64,000 bases of DNA from assembly GCA_014898425.1 (NCBI GenBank), contig RCSZ01000002.1, forward strand, positions 1,984,001 through 2,048,000, given 5' to 3'. The translations under genes and the position numbers were made by a program. This DNA comes from Botryotinia globosa. Lineage: Eukaryota; Ascomycota; Leotiomycetes; Helotiales; Sclerotiniaceae. The notes under the pieces were generated by a model, which had not been told where the DNA came from, did no database searches, and was given only the letters and a program-made list of their open reading frames with translations. This document shows, piece after piece, positions 45,406 through 56,987 of this stretch. Position 1 is the first letter of the stretch. Each line of letters begins with the position of its first letter.

Positions 45406-47979
45406 CTATTCCCTGTACTTATCAAGAATAGAATGCGGGGAACGCCACTCTTCTTCAGCAATTCTCCTGGCCATGATGCGTTCACGATAAGCTCTATCTG
45501 CCTCCTCCATTACAGCTTTATCTGTTGAATCTGGTTCTCCGGTTGTGTCAACGTAACGAGTTGGTGTATATCGGACAGTACTTGTGAGTTTTGCATGCAT
45601 TGATGACGGACCTCGAATGTAGTTCCCAACAACATACAATTTCACATCTCCGCCACAATTGCAAGTGGATTCAAACCCAACAGTCAAACATTTAGTGCAA
45701 ATCGTTCGAAGGCATGGATCGATGCGGTTGAATTTAAAGTGGGAAGTCTCAAAGTGGATTTGTAGAGATTCTTCATCCCTGAATGTTTCCTGACAGTAGT
45801 CGTCGAGAAAACAACATTTGTAGGCCGTTTGGTCCCAGACAGCAAGGGCAAATTGAGAATGATTTTGGAAAACGGAATAATAATGCTCGACAAAAGGTTG
45901 AAAGTTATCCACGTTGTTCACAAACATATCATGCACGTCATCGGCCGTAGAGTATGCCTGTGACCCAGCAATGATTGGACTGGTTTCTATTCCATCGGGA
46001 TCATAGAGAACAATCGGAGGGATTCTATCTATTTTCCATCGTCGAAACATCTCGTCGCGTCTGGCTCTTCTCACAAAGTTTTGTAGTGTTGGGTCCCGGG
46101 CTGGCTCACGATCTTGTCTCAACTTTACTTGCTTATCTTCAAGAATGTAATTCCAATCGCCTCTGGATGTAAACTCAGAGCTTGTGGGCCCTATTGAATG
46201 ATGAGCATGATCTGGACTGATTTCGTCGTCATCATTCCCAATAATGGATGCTATTGGTGGTAAATCTATGGTGTCTCGGTCAAGGCTTTGATATGTGTTC
46301 TCTGATTGCCGTTCATTGGTGTTCGCATCCTCGAGATCGTCGCGTTCTGGTAACGAGAGGAGAGCAATGGCTTCCATGTGGGCAGCTATATGGTCGCAAA
46401 GCTCTTTTGAAACAGGGAGTGATGCTTTTTCTACTTCCAAATTGTCTGGTAATGCATTATGTTCTGGGATATCCACTGAAAATGGGCAGAGCGGACAAGC
46501 TCCTACTGTATGGGACTCGTTGTCGTTGCCATTGGCCGCAAGAGCAGATGAGCCAAAAAGATCCGAAACAGGCTGTGAAGCTTTTTTCACAATCATGGAT
46601 AGCTGAGTCTCGTTGAAAGCATTTTTATGCTCCTCGCGTAAGTGATGCTTGAATTCTTCTTCAGAGCGGTAGACTGTTGATTCGTGACCGGGCACCTGGC
46701 AGCACCACACCACGGCATGCTGCCATTGCATATGATTGACCCAGTCTTCTACCGTTGCGAAATATTCTGTTGACTTGTTACATCCATCAAAGAGGCATAC
46801 GTATGGTTCTATATCCCGTAGTACGTGTCGCCTGTAAACAATCAGCCAATTCTTTTCAGCTCCAAACCAAGGGACTACTTACTTCCAGCGGGCTTGAATC
46901 ATGTCTTCCTTATCAACAATACGAAAACAATAAGGACAGACTGCTTCCTTGACTTCACCCTCTGACTTCGAAGGTGGGGCGGGAACATCTAGCTGTTCTC
47001 GACGCGCAACAGCTGACCTTGTTATCCCAGAAATTGCGACCGATTTCGGATAAGAAGCAAATTTGAGGCGGTTGACAGATGAAGCTTCAGTAGCAGAATA
47101 CTGCATGGTACTAACAGAACCTCTGGCTGAGTTTGCCTGTTGTCTAAGAATCGTCGTACCTCTATGCTGAGCTCCTGCTGGCCGAATTACTGTGTTTTTG
47201 GGTGTAAGGGGAAGTACCAGGTCTGACACGAAAGAACGCTCAACACCCTGCTTTAGCTTTTCTTTATGTCTCTCTCGGTATTCTAACTTCCTTCTTCGAA
47301 ATACTGCAGCTTCTACCAGTCTATTCAATAAGGTTGGCGAGGCATCAGGGAACCGAAATTCTATCTGCCAGCGGACAGAGGTTTGGAACTCTACGAGTTC
47401 CGCCGAAGCTTCATTTTTTGCTATAAAGTTTGCCACTTTCACGTTTTCGTTTGCTGAGCTAGGCTTTTTTATAATATGAGAGAGCCTGTAAAGGCGAGTA
47501 ATTGTATCTTTGATCGTATTTAGAGCTGTCGCTACGACATCAGCACCATGAAGACTGGGCAGATCATCCGTTTTGGACCGGGTATCTGATTCATTGTCCA
47601 AGCTAATGGCCATAGAGTCTTCTGATGATGAATCTGAGTTGTAATTCTTTTCACTTTCCTCTTCCGCTTCCTCCTCCAGTATTACCGGCGGATCCATTGC
47701 TTGTTTCGTGCTTTGCCTTAGGCGATCCAACATTTGGACCAGGATTTCTTTAACATCAGCATCATCACGAAGTCGGTAATCTACTGATGCTCGACCTGGA
47801 GCAAAAACACCCAAATTGCCTGCCCAAATTTTGAATCTCCCAAGTTCGTTTTCTAACTCTGATCGTAAATGGGGTTCGAGCTGTTTAGCCCGCCCACGTG
47901 CGAATACCGTAGCCACATTTCTAGCAATTTCAGCAATCGAATCTCCAGGGACTTGTCGTGGTTCCGCATGTAGCGACAT
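45406..47979 (-). CDS. C2H2-type multi-finger protein of the fungal NLR-associated class, 840 aa
   Basis: Exons are 47979-46883 and 46831-45406. The 51-bp intron (GTAAGT...TTTACAG) joins ARWK|RHVLRDIEPYVCLFDGC in frame. The start MSLHAEPRQVPGDSIAEIARN is preferred because this family begins about a dozen residues before such a helix; the frame is open up to an ATG at 48201. The N-terminal module (LENELGRFKIWAGNLGVFAPGRASVDYRLRDDADV) is common at the front of fungal NLR-like and ankyrin proteins. An acidic linker and a long basic region follow. Finger-like Cys/His units then begin at about residue 347 (CPYCFRIV, VCLFDGC, CCQVPGHE...FKHHLREEH, CPLCPF...LCDHIAAHM). A second cluster (CCFLDDYC...LQIHFETSHF, CTKC) lies near the C-terminus. 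The next gene diverges 360 bp away. The function is unknown; regulation or allorecognition is inferred. Confidence 0.85.
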
Positions 47980-48339
47980 TACTAGTTTATCTTCTGGTAG
48001 TAAACCATATACACTATCATTCTTGCAATCATCATCCTGTAAGAAATTATTGAAGAGCAGAATGTTGCCGCCGTGAAAAAAAAGTGGATTTATAACATGC
48101 CTGTAGTGCAACGTCGGGATAAACTCCCAAGCCCGCAGAAATGCCCATTCACATTCACCAATCATTTGGCCCTTGGTCTTGTCTTCCGGGATCTTCGCCA
48201 CAAAAGGAAAGTTTCCAAGGCTGCTTACTCAAGACCATGATTTTTGATTGTAGACGCAGAAGTCTGCCTCATGATCATCAGAATTTGTTCTGGAACCAAT
48301 ATCAAAGTTCTATGTTTCCGATTTTCTTGAACGCCGTAG
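47980..48339. promoter_or_regulatory. shared divergent promoter of the zinc-finger/DUF7580 pair
   Basis: A 360-bp region lies between the proposed starts of two oppositely oriented genes, so both must be driven from it. The minus-strand frame remains open through 48201, so part of it could be coding. No specific factor site was identified. Confidence 0.5.
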
Positions 48340-50080
48340 ATGACTATGAGTGGTATTGAAGTGACTGGGCTAGTTCTGGCCGTGCTTCCGCTGTTCATTG
48401 AGGGCGCGAAAGCATACTCACATGGCGTTGAAACCATTCGAAAGACGGTCTCTCGTCGAGAACGAGATGAAAAGCTCATGGATTTTTATGACGAATTTTA
48501 TTGGGAAATCGTGCAGTTAGACCGTCAAACTTTAGGGGTCATTAAATCGTTGCCCTATTTATCTGATGAAAGAAAAGCTGAGCTGACGATGGATATCCGT
48601 TTGGAGGCCTGGAAGACTGATGCAGATGTTGCTCAAGCACTCTTTGATTATTTTGGATCCCAGGAGGATCTGAATACTTTCTTACACGTGATGGGCAAAA
48701 TTGCTCATTTACTATCTCAGTTAATAAAAGATTCTACTATCCATGTATTGTCGGGTGATATTGTAAGTACAGATACCAATACATGGAAAATCGACAGCTG
48801 ATGGAGTGTAGGGGCAATCCAGGATGTTCAGTAAATTGGCAGAATTTGCTACTGATAGAGAAAGAGGTGATACAACTAGTACTTTCAAGGAAAGAATACG
48901 CTTTTGGAAAAAAGAAAAAGACAGGGAAATATGCCTGAAGAACTTGTCAACGTGGAATAAGAGACTTTTCCGTTTAACAGAGCAAGCACAAAAGGAACCT
49001 GCTACCAGAAAGTTATCTTCTGGAGCAAAAGATGTTCCGTTATCTCATCTACGGACACTCTCGCAAAAGCTGTACAAGGCGCTTGCAAAATGTTGGAGTT
49101 GCAAATGTCCAATTCAACACGAAGCACAGTTTTGCTTGAAAGCTCGAGGAAATTCCGTGAAACCAGTGATAACAGAGATCGATTTTGACTTCCTATTTTC
49201 CGTTCAAGAAGACATGCAATTGGGGAGATGGCAAGAAGGAACTGTGGTTGTGAGATCAAATGGGTTAGTTAATGGTACCTACTAAAGATTGAGACAGATC
49301 GTTACTGACATGTGCCTACTTTGCTGTAGCGGATCTGTTAAGGATGACCGCTCACTCCTACAGAAAATATGTGATACTGTCGGATGTAGAGGACCCGTTG
49401 ATCAATGCCTCCAACTCTTGGTAGAAGATACTGGGAGCAACGAAATGCTTTGGCAACTGCGCTCAACCCCCAAGAGACTACCCAAATCAGCAACCTCACA
49501 GACCGAGTCTTTGCAAGCAGTACTAGAAAAATCGACAAAATTGCCCCTTATCATTAAACGGAGACTGGCAGTCATTTTCGCACATTCGTTGTTGCAGCTG
49601 CATGAAAGTTACTGGAAGAACAAGGAGTGGAGTAAAAACCACATATTCTTCTTCTATGGTACCGCCGGAGCCTTGGATTTTGAAAGACCTTACTTATCAA
49701 CAGTGTTCGATCCTGCCATAGACGAGAAGCACCCACCTGTGGATTTAAACCGCTTTCATCGCAACCCGAGTATCTTAGCCCTTGGAATTCTCCTCATAGA
49801 AATACATACTGGCAAACTGATTGAGAGTTTTCGCACCGAGACTGAGCAAAAACAATTTAACACAAATACGGATTTGACTGTCGCGAACCGCGTGGTAATG
49901 AGTCTTGAGGATTGTTCCCTTGGATATCGTGATGTCATTCAGTTATGTTTGGATACACCATGGGTACCAGCAGGTCAGAGGGTGGATTTGGAAGACGTAG
50001 CAACAAGGGCTGGAGTATATCAGGATGTGATCAAACCGTTGGAAGAAGAATTTTCGTACTTGTTCCGTGAAAGAATATAA
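48340..50080 (+). CDS. DUF7580-family protein, HeLo-like N-terminus and kinase-like C-terminal half, 541 aa
   Basis: There are three exons: 48340-48762, 48812-49263 and 49330-50080. Introns are 49 bp (GTAAGT...GTGTAG) and 66 bp (GTTAGT, TACTGAC branch, CTGTAG). Junctions SGDI|GQSRMFSK and SNG|GSVKDD keep frame. The first 140 residues (SGIEVTGLVLAVLPLFIEGAKAY...) have the hydrophobic helix and Gly/Leu pattern of HeLo-like N-terminal domains of fungal STAND proteins. The C-terminal half has RLAVIFAHSLLQLHES, IFFFYG, RPYLSTVFDP, NPSILALGILLIEIHTGK and YRDVIQLCLDTPW. This order resembles the C-lobe of a protein kinase lacking obvious catalytic HRD and DFG motifs, typical of DUF7580. I infer a regulatory or cell-death-related role. 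A second ATG two codons in is an alternative start. Confidence 0.87.
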
Positions 50081-50257
50081 GTTTTTATTTATGAGGAATC
50101 GTCTATCTGGAAATAAACCAGAGTTATGTTTCTGACTTGCTAGTGCTTTCTTTCTCACTAGATAATGGAGATTCATTTTCTTACGACCAGCTATAGATAT
50201 GCACACTAGCCAGTGATAATAAAGATAACACTTCCGAGGGCGATTCTCATTCAAGAA

Positions 50258-50672
50258 CTTTAATTCTTTTAATTCTTTTAATTCTTTTAATTCTTTTAAT
50301 TCTTTAATTCTTTTAATTCTTTTAATTCTTTTAATTCTTTAATTCTTTAATTCTTTAATTCTTTTAATTCTTTTAATTCTTTTAATTCTTTTAATTCTTT
50401 AATTCTTTAATTCTTTTAATTCTTTTAATTCTTTTAATTCTTTTAATTCTTTTAATTCTTTTAATTCTTTTAATTCTTTTAATTCTTTTAATTCTTTTAA
50501 TTCTTTTAATTCTTTTAATTCTTTTAATTCTTTTAATTCTTTTAATTCTTTTAATTCTTTTAATTCTTTTAATTCTTTTAATTCTTTTAATTCTTTTAAT
50601 TCTTTTAATTCTTTTAATTCTCTTAATTCTTTTAATTCCTTTAATTCTTTTAATTCTTTTAATTCTTTTCTT
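50258..50672. repeat. (TTTTAATTC)n minisatellite, about 46 units
   Basis: About 415 bp of a 9-bp unit contain several 8-bp variants (TTTAATTC), grouped mainly in the left third, and few point changes near the right end. Because the unit is 9 bp, the complementary strand reads as a continuous Arg-Ile-Lys repeat frame. The array starts about 180 bp after the DUF7580 stop codon. Confidence 0.95.
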
Positions 50673-51158
50673 TTTATTAATTATTTCAGTTAATTTTTTA
50701 ATTTTTATTATTACATAAATCAAACAATTTATTATCAATTTCCTATTGAAATTTTATTCACAACTACTTTTAATATAAATATTTTTTTCTTCTCGTGTTA
50801 AAAATCATATTCAAAAGCACAACAAATTATATTGTATCAAAAGAATAATGAGTGAATTCAAGATTCGAAAAAGAAATTTAGATTGAAAAATCCGTATGAA
50901 GTGCTTTATCAAAGTTTATACTATAGAGAATTTGATTATGAGTATTAGATCATTTTTAGTTCAGATTGACGTTTATTTTTTTTGTAGAACATTGATTATC
51001 TAAGTTCGTGGTTTCTCTTTTAGGTACATCGCTTGACTACATGGCTCTTTTACCTTTCCATAGTTTCTTCATCTGAAGGCCAGCTTGCACCTGGTACTTC
51101 AAGATGAATATGTCACTCCTCAAGTTTACTGTTTCACAAGTTAGTTGGAGCTTAAAAT
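50673..51158. other. A/T-rich flank of the minisatellite
   Basis: No gene is recognised. Confidence 0.4.
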
Positions 51159-51632
51159 ATGCGACGTGCTGGTAGTCTTCTCGGGTCCATAATCAAAGTC
51201 ATATTTCACTTGTCCTTGACATTGTCGTATACATCCTATTTCATTTCTTACGTCTCTCTGGTCGATGCGTACTTGGAGGGCGTTAGTATATTATTAGAGT
51301 CAGTACCAAATCTTTCCATATTGGAGACTTGTTTGAGTCACGATTAGTTAGTATAAACCAGCCTTAACCAAGAGAAATTGGGTAGGCCAAGGTTGATAGC
51401 TTACCTAGTAGTCTATGTCCGGAAAATCTACGAGATTCATTGCGATCTGAAATCTTACTTCGAAGAATATGCCAAGGTGTCGAAAGTTGCTGATCAGTTT
51501 TTATCACCTTCACAACTACATGACATGTTAAAGCTTTCAAAGTCTTTTTTTTGCAACTCAATTACTATTGATACTGCTACAACATACAAGATTGTAGGAG
51601 ACACAGTGCATAATAACGTTACAGCTCGATAA
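51159..51632 (+). pseudogene. possible remnant of an NLR-type N-terminal domain
   Basis: Two open stretches (51159-51347 and 51378-51632) encode helical, coding-like peptides. The second reads KIYEIHCDLKSYFEEYAKVS and ends TTYKIVGDTVHNNVTAR. That end resembles the polar G-x-x-x-x-N-N-x-x-A-R tail that often follows N-terminal domains of fungal NLR-type proteins. There is no start, splice logic or downstream domain, so at best it is a fragment. The reading is tentative. Confidence 0.25.
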
Positions 51633-51778
51633 ACAAACCCCTTTCCCCATAAAACCAGCAGTATTCGATGTTGATCTTTGTCAATCCATCGTGGGTATCA
51701 ATTCCACTTTTTTAATCCCATTTCCTGAGCTTTAAAAACCAATTCGCCTCGCTCGCCTTGTCTCGTGCCATATGCTCA

Positions 51779-52447
51779 TTAAAAATCCCACTCGTCCTCG
51801 TCGTTACTGATCGTGGCGTCGCTATCGTAATCGATAGCAGCATTGCCAGTCGACGGATTTCCAGTTGTAGCATTGCCTGTTCTAGAAAATGGAAACTGGT
51901 CAAGTTCTTCCCGCAAGCTTGCATCAAGAATTGATAAATCAGTAGGGCTTCCACGCCCATTCTTTATACATTCATCACACACGCTCTGTCTGCAAGTTTT
52001 AAATTCATAACCTGCGACGCATCTTCCAAATTTCCTAAGGGTTGGATTGCGAATGCTGGAGGTCATGAACTGGTGTGTATACGTTTCTGGACGCGGTGCC
52101 GCGGCGTATGGAACTGCGGCTGCTATGCTGGCAAAAAGGTCGAGTGAGGATGGCAACACAGGAGTGTTTAGACTAGATGCGGAGGACAATGGTACCGATA
52201 AGGAAGGAGTCGGTTGTCTAGCATTTGACTCTGTGTTGCCAGAGAAAGAGGTCTTGGGCGAAGTTGTGATAAATTCGCTGTCGATCTTTGCCTTGTCCGA
52301 AGAGCTTTGAATCGTAGCAAAACTAACGGCGGGAGCAGCAACCTGCAATTTGTGATAGGATGAGATGGCGGGTAAAGTCTCTACATGTTTATGATCAATC
52401 ATGGCTTCATCCAAAGGACTTTGAGACGATTCGGGAGTTTTGTTCAT
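51779..52447 (-). CDS. Ser/Thr-rich hypothetical protein, 222 aa
   Basis: A single exon starts at MNKTPESSQSPLDEAM and ends in an acidic tail (DYDSDATISNDEDEWDF). Residues 60-110 are Ser/Thr/Pro-rich, and a small Cys patch (CVAGYEFKTCRQSVCDECIKNG) at about 145-166 could bind a metal. A short TGNATTGNPSTGNAA repeat follows. I do not recognise a family. The clean frame, acidic end and cysteine patch favour a real gene, but the length is compatible with chance. Confidence 0.5.
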   Translation of the reverse strand: MNKTPESSQSPLDEAMIDHKHVETLPAISSYHKLQVAAPAVSFATIQSSSDKAKIDSEFITTSPKTSFSGNTESNARQPTPSLSVPLSSASSLNTPVLPSSLDLFASIAAAVPYAAAPRPETYTHQFMTSSIRNPTLRKFGRCVAGYEFKTCRQSVCDECIKNGRGSPTDLSILDASLREELDQFPFSRTGNATTGNPSTGNAAIDYDSDATISNDEDEWDF

Positions 52448-54475
52448 CTTAGCTGGAACTTTTGAAGGGCTTTAGTGAATGAAAGAGTGTAGGAAAGATT
52501 TCTATAACCGTGAAACTAAAATAAAGATGTATATATGTTCGAGAAAAGAGGAATAGAATAGGAATATGAGCGTTTAGAAATGAAGAGAGCTTCAGAGGAA
52601 AGTATGGTGTTAAGGGAGCGGTATTTATATGTAAAAATTGTTATGATAATGAGCTAAGAGACGAGACCGACATAAAATTATTGTCCATGCTAGAGAATTA
52701 ATTAATATGAATAATCTGAAGATCAAGATATACTAATCAGAATCAAATTCTCGCGATTCTGTGACTGGAATAAAGTTAATGATTCTGTCAAAGTAAGAAC
52801 AGTTTCAATCAAGGAGATTAACTCAAAGTGCCATGGATGAATGTAAGCTAAGACCAGCTGTTCAACGTGATTTATACATCATTGGAGAATACTATCTTTA
52901 GAGATTTTAATAGTTTTCGCAGGACTCTGAATGGATCTGATCAGTCTGATTTGATAGTTTGAAAAGTGAGGAAGAGGAAGGTTGGAGTAAGCTGATCAGA
53001 AGCAGAAGTAGCCACCGCTGTTTTTCAAGAAAAGTAAGTGCGACAGATCACATCATGATGTAGGTAGCTAATAATAAAGCATCAGAGATAAACAGTTCCG
53101 TTCAATCGTGTTATTGAGAAGATTAGAAGGACCGCAATATATAGCGATGACGAAACGACGATGAAGGGTAAAATTCAACATAGCTAGAGATTTTCGATGA
53201 CCATTTATTTCGACGTATGAAGATGACATTTGAAGCTCAGGTTTCAAGCTATATTATCAGATCCATGATTTTAAGGTTGATTCTTGAGTGTGACATACAA
53301 GAAATTGAAGCACACTTGTTTCCCTCGTATCTTTGTGTTGAAATTGGAAATAAATGGTTACAATCAGGATGTATTCATGCACGAAATCATAGACATCGCT
53401 AAACTACCGAGAACGTGATTTTGTGGATTCGAAACCGTGCGTCAGTCTGAACTAATTTTTAGTGACTGGAGATCACTAAGGTAGACCAGACTAAACCCTA
53501 CGGACTAGTCTAGATGCTTTCCAACGGTAGGTAAGCTTTTTGGGGGGAGGTCAAACAATGCGATTCATTATAGAAGTTTATATTAGTGCTGGATGGTAAT
53601 ATATGACTCCTCATTTTTCCTTGATCAATTATGGGATGATCGTTCCTACTAGAACGAAGCTTAGGTATCCAAAAAGCCACGTGGTTTAACAGTTTTCAAA
53701 CAGCTTTTGAGGTAATGTCTCCCGAGGTCCCAGGAAATATGGGCTCAGGGGCTACTAGGTAGGTCCATGTCAATGTGGCTGCGGTGCGAAGAGGTGGAAA
53801 GGGCCTCGGGAGTACAGGAAGTGGCTGGAAACACCACGGTATTAGAGGAGAACGAGGTAGGACCTCCTGTTATCAAGATATAATCAGCTAATTGTGCATC
53901 AGTTTCTTAATTATATATAATTGAATGGAACCTCTATCATTAACTTGTCCATGGAAAAGGTTCGCCTTGGTTGCATCACAATACAACTATATAGTAATTA
54001 TGACCAAAACGTCCCGCATGCCCTTCCATATGTAGAGCACCACGGAACAACCAGGTATATTTGAAAATTGAAAGACAGCAAACTCATGAGGCAAGTCCTA
54101 AGCGGATGTTATGTTTACAATATCGCTGGTAATTGGGTCTTCTCGAGTATGCAGATTAGGGGGAATAGAAAAACCAAAGTCTATCGACTAAGGAGAGACA
54201 GAGCGCTACCGGGTGGAAAGGAGAAGCTTGCCCGTGAGACTCCATCACGTCGAGACGTTCTACTACAATAATTTATATGGAAGAGATGCAATTGAAATCA
54301 TTATTGAGAAGTATGTTGAGAGTCTTGCTGATGACGTTGAGGTTCGTGAAGCCAGACAACTAAAAATGCACAGTATTGAGAGAGCATTGAAAGAATCGCA
54401 AAAGACATGGCTTGTGTTTAGTATTGTCCAAATCTACTTATCTAGACTCACTCGAGACTCTGAAATGAAATTCTT
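52448..54475. other. 2-kb spacer, no gene recognised
   Basis: Open frames at 53217-53402, 54068-54271 and 54213-54479 (plus) lack motifs. The last has a coding-like helical look (AIEIIIEKYVESLADDVEV) but no start or splice support. A short inverted arrangement (TTAGTGACTGGAGATCACTAA) lies at about 53459. Confidence 0.45.
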
Positions 54476-55892
54476 CTAATTCTTCATCTCACAAGTCATG
54501 ATAAATGGTACCGTGATACCCCCAAGGTACAATTTCCCATTCTTGGCATCATGAATAGCGGCCGTTGCTGCTGTCAGAATCTTTCCGTCATCTTCCACCA
54601 TGGTTTCAACAATGTAACCCTCCTCGCTCTTACCAAGATCCTTCTCTTTTCTTACACCCTCTTTGATCAAACGATCAAAATCAGATCCTCTTCTTCGAAT
54701 TCGTACGACTGCCGCACCGACCTGGATTGATCGATCGTCCAAATTTTGAAACCACTTAAAACCTTGTGGAAGTGATGCAGCTATGATGTCGCCATTCTCA
54801 TCAATACTCATATTATCAATGGGGTATGGTGCTTGTAACGTATCCCGTTTCAATAGAGTCTTCTCTTCTGTAAGTGAGAAGATTTGTATTTCGTGCAGAA
54901 ATGTGTTTGGGATATATATCAGCCCATCGCGCCCTGTAACCAGTCCATTTGGACCATTAAGACCAGTCGAGAAGACTATATTACAGTGGTTCGCACGTAA
55001 TTCGCAGTGTCCGATACTTCCACCACCAAGGAAAACCTCTAGATCGCGGCGCTGTCATTGTCTTTAGTCCATCGTTAAACCACTATGGAAATTTTGATAC
55101 AACTTACAAATCCGACCTTGTGACTATGATCATTGGTGAACACAAAATCATCATCATTCACCCAGGCCACCTGGTTGGGGGTGTGGATCGCAGGATCTGC
55201 GTATGTCTTTATGTGTTTCATTGAAACACTTCCAACTTGGGTATGAAACAATTCTATAGTAGAATTGGCACCTAGTGACCCAGCATCAAGTGGAGCACCA
55301 TTTATTGGATCTATTGGAGGTCGATGGTTGATGAGAAGGATACGCAAAGCACCAGTCTTCGGATCTGGACGGATATCAAACCCGTGTAGGTTAAAGGTAC
55401 CGTCTCCATTGTTGCCGGAGAAATTCTCGGTTGTCATCCACTGGAGACGAGATTCCAAAGAGCCATCTCCTCGGGTATCCAAAATGGCAATTCTATCTGC
55501 TACACCTCGTCCGGAAATGTTCAGACGGCTGGCACTGTGGTAGGTATGCTGAATTAGCTAAGGGATATTCCGCCAGTGATGAGAAAGAAAAAAAAGCCAT
55601 GGACAAATTATAAAGCCTAAGAAAGCACGAACGCGGGAAGCCACTGCAAACGACTTTGGATATCGGAGCAGGCCATATATAGGTATCCGGTGTCATAATG
55701 AAACCATAAATCTTCACAACCTTCAAGGCCGAGGTTATCAATCCTTTCACATGTTGCGTTGAATGCATCAATCGACGAAACGGAACGTCCAACACCCAAC
55801 ACCTCAAATATAACGTGTTTGAAGAGAAATTGATAGAGAATTGCGATGAGTGCAACAAAGATGCCGCCTCCGTAGGCTAGAGATCTCGCCAT
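54476..55892 (-). CDS. paraoxonase/arylesterase-like six-bladed propeller protein, 420 aa
   Basis: There are three exons: 55892-55633, 55534-55108 and 55051-54476. Introns are 98 bp (GTTCGT...CCACAG) and 56 bp (GTAAGT...TGACAG). Junctions WLPA|ASRLNIS and KVGF|RRDLEVFL keep frame. An N-terminal hydrophobic segment (about 8-25) is an uncleaved anchor or signal, as in mammalian PON proteins. Arylesterase-family motifs appear in order: FDIRPDPKTG with LLINHR, NQVAWVNDDDFVFTNDH (the calcium-site TNDH), GPNGLVTGRDGLIYIPN, and PIDNMSIDENGDI. Such enzymes hydrolyse lactones or esters with two calcium ions. The true fungal substrate is unknown. The gene looks intact. Confidence 0.92.
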
Positions 55893-56987
55893 TCTTGTGG
55901 AAGATAGCTTCGCAATGCAGAGAATGAATTGAGCAATGGACGGTGATATGGGATTGATGCTATGTCACTTATATATAACCAGAAGATATCCAGAACTCTC
56001 CCTCCACTCCTGTTTGACTTTTGTTGGGAGAGTGAGCCAAGATTACTTATTCAACAGATGTATTCGGGTGTGATTAGAAATCACAAAACATGGAACAGGT
56101 ATTGCCGAGGTTCCACAATAGAACAACACGACAACAGACTCGCCGGGGAGTAAAACCTTCAGGCTTCAGGGAAGTCTTACGCACGATGAGTCTCCGCGAT
56201 ATGATTCGATTCAATAACGAGATCGGTTCCAACTTCCCACGGTTTGTGGAGGACTAAGAGATATGGAAGTGGCTTCATGTACTAACTCTTATATCGTCTA
56301 TAACCACAATCATGCATATTATATATGTCAGAGCATATGACATTAGAAGGGAGGAGGACAATGATATCACGAGCGGAACAATCAAGCGATCGCTCACTCC
56401 TGTATTCTTTCTAACGTCGTCGTCGCTTCCTTTAACGGGTACGTACCTCGTAGGTTACACAAGTGGTCTGTGCGTGATAATTCTTATCACATTCGTCTCG
56501 TCTGTCTTCTTTCACAATCCAGCAACTTGAAGCGAAATTCTTGTTAAAGTTCAAAGTTACAAATCACTCTCTCTTCACATCTTCAACATTCACATCATCA
56601 GATCAGAATCAATCTCAGTATCATTCTTTATATATTAAACATTAGTTACGCTTGAATCTCAGACCTCGATATGGCCATCTCCCATCAACACACCTCGCAA
56701 GTAATCCATCCTCCAGGGACGAAAAGAAAAGACAAACTTCATGCAAACTCAGAAATCAATACTGCAAAACGACCAAATAAATGATACATCAAAACACCAG
56801 CCCACTCAAAGCAATTTCATCATTCATGCCCGGCATCTCTCCATCCAGCAAGCAAAAGAAACCCGAAAGTACAACCCATGATTACACCAATGATCAACAT
56901 CGGTCATCTTGAACACCTCAACCCATTAATATTAGCTCCATCCGGTAATTTTAAAAAGAAAAAACCCCCACGCCTACGTCTATTCTA
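55893..56987. other. intergenic, no gene recognised
   Basis: Promoter of the paraoxonase-like gene on the left, 3' flank of the 2EXR gene on the right. Confidence 0.4.

Noticed and set aside
50258..50672. CRISPR-like array
   Set aside because: The units are 9 bp, directly abutting and without spacers, and the genome is eukaryotic.
50391..50738. Arg-Ile-Lys repeat protein on the minus strand
   Set aside because: The frame exists only because the minisatellite unit is 9 bp long; there is no domain, and the start lies in A/T-rich sequence.
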